Source: Frankiales bacterium
GTDB lineage: Bacteria > Actinomycetota > Actinomycetes > Mycobacteriales > SCTD01
Assembly (NCBI GenBank): GCA_025965475.1
Contig: JAOPWV010000179.1
Location: 1-61,133 of the forward strand
Length of the DNA stretch: 61,133 nt
Reading direction: 5' to 3'
Shown here: piece after piece, positions 30,313 to 37,070 of the stretch
How the letters are laid out: each line of letters starts with the position of its first letter
How positions within the stretch are numbered: the stretch's first letter is position 1
Notes under the pieces: model-generated
Seen by the model: the letters and a program-made list of their open reading frames with translations, nothing else
Databases searched by the model: none
Told to the model about the DNA's origin: nothing
Program-made: the position numbers and the translations under genes

Positions 30313-31278
30313 TCAGCCGATCCGCGCGAGAAGCAGCTCGCGGAAGCGGGCCGCGTCCACCTCGACGGCAACCTGGGCCCGCGGCCGCAGGGCCGGGGCC
30401 ACGTCCGGCGCGGGAATCCCGAGGATCACGCCCTTGCCCTTGGGCGGCTCGAAGAAGCAGACGGTCTGACCCCGCGCGACGCCGACGCCGGTGTCGACCT
30501 CGATCGTGGCCCCCCGCGTCTCGATCAGGGTCGGATCCACGACCGCCGCGATGGCGAGGGCATCGTGCAGGGGCCAGCCGGCCGGCCCGTGGTCGCCGTA
30601 CCCGTCGATCATGTCGGCCAGCAGGCCGCCGCGGGTGGATGCCGTCCGCAGGGTGGCAAGGTCCGGCTCGTCCAGCGTGGCCCGCCGCGTGACGTCGAGT
30701 CCGACGAGGCACACGTCGAGCCCGGACCCGGCCAGCACGCGCTGTGCCGCTTCGGGATCGGTCCAGATGTTGAACTCGGCGACCGGGGTGATGTTGCCCC
30801 GGGTCGTGCTCCCACCCATGATCACGAGCCGGTCGATCCGCTCCGCCAGCTCCGGGTGGAGGGCGAGGAGCAGGGCGATGTTGGTCAGCGGCCCGATCGC
30901 GGCGATGGTCACGGAGCGTGGTGCCGCCTCGCTCAGCACACGGGCGAGCAGCTCGACCGCGTGGTCCTTGGCCGCGGGTCGTGTGCCTACCGGGAGGTCC
31001 ACACCACCGAGTCCGTTCTGGCCGTGCGGAGGCTGCAGGTTGTGCACGGCGATGCGGACGAGGGCCCGGTCGGCGCCGGCCGCAACGGGGATGTCCTCCC
31101 GGCCGAAGGCCCGCAGCAGCCGCAGGGCATTGGCGGTCGTGAGCTCGAGCGGGGCGTTGCCCGCAACCGTGGTCACCGCGAGCAGGTCCACCTCGGGGCT
31201 GGCCAGGGCGAGCGCCAGCCCCACCGCATCATCGATCCCCGGATCACAGTCGATGACCAGTGGCGTCGGCGCGGCCAT
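30313..31278 (-). CDS. Inosine-uridine-type nucleoside hydrolase
   Basis: A 321-residue enzyme that cleaves ribonucleosides to base and ribose. The Ca2+-binding signature VIDCDPGIDDAVGLAL is at the N-terminus, with supporting motifs VTTVAGNAPLELTT, AEFNIWTDPEAAQ and the catalytic HDALAIAAVVDP. ATG 31278 is chosen because AAGGGGAA lies in place; an ATG six codons earlier is weaker. Ribose released here could be used by the ribokinase 4 kb away. Confidence 0.9.
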   Translation of the reverse strand: MAAPTPLVIDCDPGIDDAVGLALALASPEVDLLAVTTVAGNAPLELTTANALRLLRAFGREDIPVAAGADRALVRIAVHNLQPPHGQNGLGGVDLPVGTRPAAKDHAVELLARVLSEAAPRSVTIAAIGPLTNIALLLALHPELAERIDRLVIMGGSTTRGNITPVAEFNIWTDPEAAQRVLAGSGLDVCLVGLDVTRRATLDEPDLATLRTASTRGGLLADMIDGYGDHGPAGWPLHDALAIAAVVDPTLIETRGATIEVDTGVGVARGQTVCFFEPPKGKGVILGIPAPDVAPALRPRAQVAVEVDAARFRELLLARIG

Positions 31279-31735
31279 GTGTTCCCCTTCGATCACCGTG
31301 GCAAGACTCTGCTGAATCTCGCCCGTGCAGCCTGACCTGCGTGGCGGCGGCTTCTACGCCCCCGGGCAGTCACGGCCGGGACAGCCCGCGCCGTGGTCGA
31401 TCCTCAGGACGTCGTTCCCCGCCTCGTGTCTGTTCGCCTCTTGTCCACCGGCGGCCGGGACAGCACGATGGGCTGCGCGGCGACCTGAAACGATCAAAGC
31501 ATGTGCGCGGGCCGTGGGAAACACCTGTTGATCAGACACGCGCGGTCGGGACTGTTCCGGGGCGCTGGCCCGGCTCTACCATCCGCGCATGCCCTCCTGG
31601 ACCGCCTGGTTCCGCGGGCGGACGCGGCGCCGGAGGCGTCGGACGGGCGCGGTGCGAAGGCTTGACGCTCTCGCGAGAGCGTGTGTACGGTAGAAACGAG
31701 TCAAGTTGCCGCAGAGGGCGTCCGGAGGAGCTGAA
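31279..31735. other. 457-bp intergenic region with a palindrome-bearing promoter
   Basis: There is no convincing gene. The right-hand end holds a promoter whose spacer contains an 18-bp palindrome (31662-31691). Confidence 0.5.
31662..31691 (+). promoter_or_regulatory. Promoter with LacI-like operator in the spacer
   Basis: TTGACG (31662-31667) and TACGGT (31686-31691) are 18 bp apart. The perfect palindrome ACGCTCTCGCGAGAGCGT (31665-31682) overlaps the -35 and fills the spacer, so a bound repressor would block polymerase. The central CG and odd-free symmetry are typical of LacI-family operators, and a LacI gene lies 2.3 kb downstream. Confidence 0.65.
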
Positions 31736-31861
31736 TTGTCCATCGATGCGAATCGTTTCGACTATGCCGCGCCGCCAGGCACCTTCACCGTGATCTCCGA
31801 CCGGCGGACCAGCCGGCCGGCCGTGGTGGCGGCTCTCGACCTCGGGAACCGCCGTTCGTGA
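31736..31861 (+). CDS. 41-residue ORF at the head of the cupin block
   Basis: A TTG start at 31736 is preceded by GGAGGAG at ideal spacing and lies about 38 bp after the predicted transcription start. The peptide has a beta-like stretch (TFTVISDRRTS) and ends LGNRRS. I do not recognise it. It is too short for usual gene calling. It could be a leader peptide or the remnant of a longer gene. Confidence 0.4.
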   Translation: MSIDANRFDYAAPPGTFTVISDRRTSRPAVVAALDLGNRRS

Positions 31862-31939
31862 CCGTCCCGCGCGGCGGCAGCACGGCACGTGAACGAACCG
31901 ATTTCCCAGCCGACCACCAGTCCTGAAGGGAAGGACCAC

Positions 31940-32395
31940 ATGCCCGACTACGACCCGGAAGCGCCGAACGCGCGTCGCTACCCCCGTGTGATCACCATGG
32001 ACGAGATCACGGAGATGCCCCGCCTGCACTTCAACACGGGCATCGAGACCGCGATCTTCTTGTCGCGCGAGGCCGACGACGCCCGGTACTTCCGGCAGGG
32101 TGTGTGCTTCCAGGAACCGGACCACCTGCCCTACAACTGGGACCAGACGAACTTCGACGAGACGCACTACGTCCTCAAGGGCAAGATCCGCCTGCGGGTG
32201 AAGGACGCCGACGGCCGTGAGGTGGTCATGGAGGCCGGCCCGGGTGAGCACATCTATCTGCCGGCCGGTTACGACTACACGCTCGAGGCGACCGGCGTGG
32301 AATCCGCGTTCTTCTGGACGAGTGGTCCCTCGCCGCGCGTGGGCCTGGTGGAAGTCCCCGAATTCAGTGCAGCGCTCAAGTCGATGAGGAAGTGA
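31940..32395 (+). CDS. Cupin-domain protein
   Basis: A 151-residue single-domain cupin. The beta-barrel motifs are visible: DETHYVLKGKIRLRVKDADGR (first motif, with a His and Glu that could bind metal) and AGPGEHIYLPAGYDYTLEAT (second motif). ATG 31940 follows GAAGGGAAGGA. Activity is not shown; small cupins of this kind act as isomerases, dioxygenases or ligand-binding proteins. It precedes a PPOX-fold protein by 7 nt, so they are one operon. Confidence 0.8.
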   Translation: MPDYDPEAPNARRYPRVITMDEITEMPRLHFNTGIETAIFLSREADDARYFRQGVCFQEPDHLPYNWDQTNFDETHYVLKGKIRLRVKDADGREVVMEAGPGEHIYLPAGYDYTLEATGVESAFFWTSGPSPRVGLVEVPEFSAALKSMRK

Positions 32396-32402
32396 GAAGA
32401 CG

Positions 32403-32921
32403 GTGGCCGTGACTGCGAGCATGACCGCGCCTCTGCGGGGCGAGAAGCGCTGGGCGTACTTGGCCCGGGCCAAGACGATCCGCCTGGCGAGCACCAACGG
32501 GGACGGCTCGATCTACCTGTCACCGCTGTGGTTCGTGGTGGACGAGGAGCGCATCCTCATCCCGATCGACGCGGCGAGCCGCCACGGCGCCAACTCCGAC
32601 GCCGGGCGTCCGGTGGCGGCGCTGGTCGACAGCGGCGACGAGTTCACCACGGTCAGTGGTGTCCGCATCATGGGAAAGATGGTCGAGGCGGGCGACAAGG
32701 CTCTCTTCGACCGCGTCCAGCAGCTCGTCATGGACAAGTACTTCCACGTGGGGCACCCCTACGCCGAGGCCTACGCCGAGTTCGGCGAGTTCGCCAGCCG
32801 GCGGATCTTCGAACTCGTACCCGACAAGATGATCGGGTGGGACTCGCGCGAGACCACCATGCCGCAGTCCCCTGAGTCCCGGGTGCTGCCCCCGCACGTC
32901 GGGGACCGGCTCCTGCCGTAG
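32403..32921 (+). CDS. PPOX-fold flavin or F420-binding protein
   Basis: A 172-residue split-barrel protein. TIRLASTNGDGSIYLSPLWFV and the later VSGVRIMGKMVEAGD match the pyridoxamine-phosphate-oxidase-like family, which binds FMN, heme or F420. F420 use is plausible because the organism encodes Fgd and FbiD, but the cofactor is inference. GTG 32403 is the annotated start; ATG 32424 six codons later is an alternative that puts TAPLRGEKRWAYLA at the N-terminus. Confidence 0.75.
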   Translation: MAVTASMTAPLRGEKRWAYLARAKTIRLASTNGDGSIYLSPLWFVVDEERILIPIDAASRHGANSDAGRPVAALVDSGDEFTTVSGVRIMGKMVEAGDKALFDRVQQLVMDKYFHVGHPYAEAYAEFGEFASRRIFELVPDKMIGWDSRETTMPQSPESRVLPPHVGDRLLP

Positions 32922-33211
32922 GCCGCCCGGCTCCAGGACTGTCCGTTCGAGCCGGTCACCGGCCGGTCCGGTCGCGACCATCGCGTCACGGCTGGCCGGT
33001 GCCCGTCCCGGGTACGGCCTTCCAGGGCCTTCCTGAGCCTTTGTTCGTGGTGCTTGTCCGATATACGGACGGTGGCAATCACGGACCGGACCACCCCTTG
33101 TGAACTGTTTCCGGACGAGATTTCACCGGTGTTTTCCGATCTGCGGGAGAGGAATCTCCTGCTGTAAGGTCGGATACCGGTCGGTGCTTTTTGGACGACG
33201 TGGGAGTTCGT
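32922..33211. other. 290-bp intergenic region
   Basis: No gene is seen. It contains the inverted repeat GTCCG-ATATA-CGGAC at 33056-33070 and a possible -10 (TAAGGT, 33165-33170) before the GATase-like gene. Confidence 0.45.
33056..33070. promoter_or_regulatory. Inverted repeat GTCCG-ATATA-CGGAC
   Basis: Five-base arms flank an ATATA centre, about 142 bp before the GATase-like start. This AT-centred symmetry resembles operators of small dimeric regulators such as IclR or GntR proteins. The binding protein is unknown. Confidence 0.35.
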
Positions 33212-34018
33212 ATGGGTACGAGTGAAGAGGCGACGCTGCGGGTTCTTGTCGTCGGCGAGTCGTGGATCAAGCACACGATTCACATGAAGGGCTTCGACCA
33301 GTTCCACAGCACCGAGTACGAGGAGGGGGCCGGGGTTTTCCTCGACTCCCTGGTGACCTCCGGCTTCGACGTCACCTATCTGCGTGCGCACGAGATCTCG
33401 GGCCGGTTCCCCACCACCCGTGAAGAGCTGGACGAGTTCGACGTCGTCGTGCTCAGTGACGTCGGCGCGAACTCGTTCCTGCTGACGGACGAGACGTTCC
33501 TGCGCTCCGAGCGCAGCGTCAACCGACTGTCTCTGCTCGTCGACTACGTCGAGCGGGGCGGCGGGCTGATCATGGTCGGCGGCTACATGTCCTTCTCGGG
33601 CATCGACGGCCGGGCCCGGTTCGGCATGAGCCCGCTGGCCTCGGTGTTGCCGGTCGACATGCTCAACCACGACGACCGGATCGAAGTCCCCGAGGGCCTG
33701 GTCGCGACCTTCGACGTGCCCGAGCACGACGCCCTCGCGGGCACGCCGGCCGAGTGGCCGATCCTGCTCGGTTACAACCGGGTGGTCGCGAAGCCGGACA
33801 GCACGGTCATCGCCCGCAGCGGCGCGGACCCCCTCTTGGTCGTCGGCCGCGCCGGCGCGGGCCACACGGTCGCCTTCATGTCCGACCTCGCCCCCCACTG
33901 GGCGCCGCCGGAGTTCGTCCACTGGCAGCATTACCCTCAGTTGTGGGCATCGATCATCAGCTGGGCCGGTCAGGGCAGGTTCGCCATCACCCCGCGCTCC
34001 GTCGCACTGGCGGACTGA
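33212..34018 (+). CDS. Class I glutamine-amidotransferase-like protein without cysteine
   Basis: A 268-residue protein with the flavodoxin-like GATase fold (VLVVGESWIKHTI at the N-terminus; VVVLSDVGANSFL; GGGLIMVGGYMSFSG at the position of the nucleophile elbow). It resembles the GATase1-like family related to ThuA. The sequence contains no cysteine at all, so amidotransferase chemistry is excluded. It more likely binds a sugar or derivative. ATG 33212 follows GGGAG. The LacI gene starts 7 nt after its stop. Confidence 0.7.
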   Translation: MGTSEEATLRVLVVGESWIKHTIHMKGFDQFHSTEYEEGAGVFLDSLVTSGFDVTYLRAHEISGRFPTTREELDEFDVVVLSDVGANSFLLTDETFLRSERSVNRLSLLVDYVERGGGLIMVGGYMSFSGIDGRARFGMSPLASVLPVDMLNHDDRIEVPEGLVATFDVPEHDALAGTPAEWPILLGYNRVVAKPDSTVIARSGADPLLVVGRAGAGHTVAFMSDLAPHWAPPEFVHWQHYPQLWASIISWAGQGRFAITPRSVALAD

Positions 34019-34025
34019 TGCCGGC

Positions 34026-35060
34026 GTGGTGACTCAGCGCTGGCCGACGATGAAGGACGTCGCGCGACATGCGGGCGTCTCTGTCAGCACGGTCAGTTAC
34101 GTGCTGAACAACAGCGGACCGGTTGCGGCTGATCGCCGTGCCCGCGTGCTGGATGCCGTCCAGGTGCTGAAGTACACGCCCAACGAGTCCGCCCGCAGCC
34201 TCAAGCGGCGTTCCGCCTCCACGATCGGCCTTGTCGTCCCCGATTTGGCGAACCCGTTCTACGCCCTGCTGGCCGAGGGCGTGGAGCGGGCCGCGTCCGC
34301 ACGCGACGTCCTCGTCGTGTTGTGCGCGCCGGAGGCGACCGGCGAGTCGGAGTCGCTGCACGGCCGGCTCCTGCGCAGCCAACGACTGGACGGCATCATC
34401 TACCTGTCCGGCGCCTCGACGTCGCCGGCGTCCCTGCTCGACCTCACGCGACTGGGGCCGGTCGTCCTCGTCGATGAGCAGATCCCGAGCTTCGACCTGC
34501 CGTCCGTCGTCTCGGACAACCGCCGAGGTGCCCGTGAGGTCGCCCAGCACGTGCTCGACCAGGGGCACGAGCGGGTTGCCGTCATCGCCGGGCCGCCGGG
34601 GCTGTGGACCGCGCAGCAGCGTCTCGCCGGCTATCGCGAGGCTTTCGCCGGCGCCGGGCTCGATCCGGACGCCATCCCGGTCCTGGTGGGCGACTACCAG
34701 CAGAGCACCGGCGGCAAGCTCGCGGCCCAGGCGCTGGCAGGTCCGGCGATGAAGCGTCCGACAGCGCTGCTGTGCGCCAACGACCTCATGGCCATCGGAG
34801 CCCTCGAGTACAGCCGCGAGGCCGGGATCAGCGTGCCTGAGCAGCTGAGCGTCGTCGGCTTCGACGACCTGCCGTTCGCGTCGCTGCTGACCCCGAGGTT
34901 GACCACGGTCCGGCAGGCGGCCGGCGACATGGGCTTCCAGGCCGCGTCGCTGCTTTTCGACCTGCTCGAGAACAAGGCCGATACCGAGCCCCACGGCCTG
35001 TTCCCGGTCACGGTGCAGATCCGGGACTCGGTCGCGCCGCCGGCCGGCGGGCGATCGTGA
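34026..35060 (+). CDS. LacI-family transcriptional regulator
   Basis: A 344-residue repressor. The N-terminal helix-turn-helix (MKDVARHAGVSVSTVSYVL) and hinge are followed by a periplasmic-binding-protein-like sugar domain (TIGLVVPDLANPFYALLAEG; LSVVGFDDLPFASLLTP). GTG 34026. Its stop overlaps the ribokinase start by 4 nt, suggesting it senses ribose or a related sugar. A matching palindromic operator lies at 31665-31682 in front of the block. Confidence 0.92.
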   Translation: MVTQRWPTMKDVARHAGVSVSTVSYVLNNSGPVAADRRARVLDAVQVLKYTPNESARSLKRRSASTIGLVVPDLANPFYALLAEGVERAASARDVLVVLCAPEATGESESLHGRLLRSQRLDGIIYLSGASTSPASLLDLTRLGPVVLVDEQIPSFDLPSVVSDNRRGAREVAQHVLDQGHERVAVIAGPPGLWTAQQRLAGYREAFAGAGLDPDAIPVLVGDYQQSTGGKLAAQALAGPAMKRPTALLCANDLMAIGALEYSREAGISVPEQLSVVGFDDLPFASLLTPRLTTVRQAAGDMGFQAASLLFDLLENKADTEPHGLFPVTVQIRDSVAPPAGGRS

Positions 35061-36067
35061 CGACGCCCTCACCGGTGGATGCCCAGGCTGACTCGGCGAG
35101 AGGTGTGAACCCGGGACCCGGTGTCGTGGTCGTCGGTGCCATCAATGTCGACCTCGTCGTCACCGCCGGTCGCCTGCCCGGTCCCGGCGAGACGGTGCTC
35201 GGTGGCCGACTCGCCACGCACGGTGGCGGCAAGGGTGCCAACGCGGCCGTGGCCGCTGCCCGGGCCGGGTCCTCGGTGGTCCTCGTCGGTGCGGTCGGTG
35301 CGGACGAGAACGGCCGCACCGCCCTTGACGAGCTCCGTGCGGAGGGGATCGACGTCAGCGCTGTCGCGGTGCTCGAGGACGCGGCAACGGGGGTCGCGCT
35401 GATCGTCGTGGACCCGGCCGGCGAGAACCAGATCGCGGTCGCGGCCGGCGCCAACATGGCCCTGACGGCCGAGCAGGTGCGGACCGCCCTGCGGGCAGCG
35501 CTGCCCAGCGCGGGCTGCGTCCTGGTCAGCACCGAGATCGCCGGTGAGGCCGTCACCGCGGCCGTCGAGGCGGCGACCGCGGCAGGAGTCCGGTGCGTGC
35601 TGAATCCGGCCCCCGTGACGGCAGAGGTCGCGGCGGCGCTCTCTTACGGCCCGCTGCTGACGCCCAACGCGACGGAGAGCATCGAGTTGGCGGCCCTTCT
35701 GGGCTCGCCGCACGCCCCGACCTCCTCTGCCGATGGCGACGTGGCGACCGCCGCGGCGCGGGGTATCGCCGCGCGCACCGGTGCCCCGGTGGTGGTCACG
35801 CTCGGTGGTGACGGCGCCCTGGTCCTCGAGGCCGGTAGGGACGTGGAGCACGTCCCGCCGCGTCCGGCCGCCGTTCGGGACACGACCGGCGCCGGTGACA
35901 CCTTCAACGGCGTGCTGGCAACGCGGCTGGCGCGGGGGGACCGGCTGGCCGACGCCGTGCGCCTGGCCACGGTCGCGGCGTCCCTGTCCGTCGCTCACGC
36001 GGGCGCCCGCGATGGCATGCCCGCGGCCGCTGCGATCGACGCCGCCGTGAGCACCGCCCGACCGTGA
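35057..36067 (+). CDS. rbsK: Ribokinase (PfkB family)
   Basis: A 336-residue sugar kinase converting ribose to ribose 5-phosphate. PfkB signatures: VVGAINVDLVV at the N-terminus, GGKGANAAVAAARAG for sugar binding, NPAPVTAEV, TPNATE, and DTTGAGDTFNGVLA with the catalytic Asp. Longer N-terminal tail than E. coli RbsK. GTG 35057 overlaps the lacI stop. Together with nucleoside hydrolase and PRPP synthetase it forms a plausible ribose salvage route. Confidence 0.9.
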   Translation: MTTPSPVDAQADSARGVNPGPGVVVVGAINVDLVVTAGRLPGPGETVLGGRLATHGGGKGANAAVAAARAGSSVVLVGAVGADENGRTALDELRAEGIDVSAVAVLEDAATGVALIVVDPAGENQIAVAAGANMALTAEQVRTALRAALPSAGCVLVSTEIAGEAVTAAVEAATAAGVRCVLNPAPVTAEVAAALSYGPLLTPNATESIELAALLGSPHAPTSSADGDVATAAARGIAARTGAPVVVTLGGDGALVLEAGRDVEHVPPRPAAVRDTTGAGDTFNGVLATRLARGDRLADAVRLATVAASLSVAHAGARDGMPAAAAIDAAVSTARP

Positions 36068-36198
36068 GTACCGCCTGACACGGCGGTGGCCCGTAGTCCC
36101 CGCCCCCGGTGGCCCCCTGACCCGGCGCCTCTCGATTCGAACCGTTTGGATCCGCGCAGGTGGTGCGGCTCCGCTTTCGTGACCTGGCAGGAGAAGGA

Positions 36199-36594
36199 AT
36201 GCAGGACACCGACCGCGTCGCCTTGATCGAGGCCTTCACGCTCGCCTGGACCGCGAAGGACCTCGAGGCCGTGATGGAGCTCATGGCGGACGACTGCACG
36301 TTCCGGTCGTCGGTGGGTCCGGAGCCCGGGGCCAGCTTCGTCGGCCGCGACGAGGTCCGGCGCGGCTTCCAGCTCTACCTCGGCGGCGGTACCGACCTGC
36401 CGCCACCGGAGACCAAGACCGAGCCTGTGCTGGCGAGCGCGGACTTCGCCGTGACCCGGTGGACGACGTACCTCCCCCAGCCGGACGGTCCGACGGTGGA
36501 GGTCCGCGCCTGCGACATCTTCGAGTTCGCCGGTGACCGCATCGCGGTCAAGGACACCTACCGCAAGGTCGTCGGTCAGCTTCCGCCCGCCTGA
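36199..36594 (+). CDS. SnoaL/NTF2-like protein
   Basis: A 131-residue alpha+beta cone protein: RVALIEAFTLAWTAKDLEAV at the N-terminus followed by MADDCTFRSS and a run of beta strands ending DRIAVKDTYRKV, as in SnoaL-like polyketide cyclase relatives. AGGAGAAGGA precedes ATG 36199. These proteins range from enzymes to ligand binders, and no function is claimed. Confidence 0.8.
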   Translation: MQDTDRVALIEAFTLAWTAKDLEAVMELMADDCTFRSSVGPEPGASFVGRDEVRRGFQLYLGGGTDLPPPETKTEPVLASADFAVTRWTTYLPQPDGPTVEVRACDIFEFAGDRIAVKDTYRKVVGQLPPA

Positions 36595-36741
36595 GCCACG
36601 TCGGATGGGTTCGACGAACGTCTGTGCGGCGACGCCCGAGACCCGGGTGAAACCGCTCCGACATGTACCGACGGTGGGCAGGTCACTGTGCCCGCCGTTG
36701 CTCCGTCCTGCCCCCCATTCGGGGTCAAAGAGGGTCGTCCA

Positions 36742-36760
36742 GAGGGGTCCGAATCCCCTC
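36742..36760. repeat. Inverted repeat upstream of the NAMPT promoter
   Basis: GAGGGG (36742-36747) and CCCCTC (36755-36760) flank TCCGAAT and abut the -35 hexamer. It may be an operator. It resembles a tRNA T-arm, but no tRNA body is present. Confidence 0.4.
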
Positions 36761-36788
36761 TTGACGCGCAGAGTGGAATCGATAATAG
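36761..36788 (+). promoter_or_regulatory. Promoter of the NAMPT gene
   Basis: TTGACG (36761-36766) and TAATAG (36783-36788) are 16 bp apart. The predicted start near 36795 lies inside the inverted repeat TGTGG-N6-CCACA (36792-36807), a candidate repressor site. Confidence 0.65.
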
Positions 36789-36815
36789 TCGTGTGGCGTC
36801 GACCACAGGGGCACG

Positions 36816-36911
36816 ATGCCGGACGAACTGTGCCCGGCGTGGTGGATCAGGAGAGAGCCCTACAGGGCGAGCAGTCAGAGTTGGTCAGCGTGGGTCAGGT
36901 TCGACGGTTAG
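36816..36911 (+). CDS. Trp-rich 31-residue leader ORF before NAMPT
   Basis: ATG 36816 is preceded by AGGGG and lies about 20 nt after the predicted transcription start. The peptide has four tryptophans in 31 residues (positions 9, 10, 23, 26). Such composition is seen in attenuation leader peptides. The downstream gene makes NAD from nicotinamide, and tryptophan is the alternative NAD precursor in some bacteria. Expression and attenuation are inference. Confidence 0.4.
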   Translation: MPDELCPAWWIRREPYRASSQSWSAWVRFDG

Positions 36912-37070
36912 CACGAGCGCAGGCAACGGAGCCCGCGCCTCAGAAGCAGTGAGGCACACCCGAGCGCGTGGCGAGACGGTGCGCGAAGTCACGGTGGTAG
37001 TCACCCGGCCCGGCGCTCCTCATCGGCACCAACCCCAAGCTAGAAACGACCTCAAGGAAGGCTCTACCCG

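Larger units (their letters stand above)
36595..37070. other. 476-bp regulatory region before the NAMPT gene
   Basis: It holds a promoter (36761-36788), an inverted repeat over the start site, a Trp-rich leader ORF (36816-36911) and a small hairpin (36937-36955). The leader would be about 276 nt. Confidence 0.6.

Noticed and set aside
36742-36760. tRNA T-arm-like sequence
   Set aside because: GAGGGG-TCCGAAT-CCCCTC resembles a T-arm, but no acceptor, D or anticodon arms surround it. It is better explained as an inverted repeat next to a promoter.
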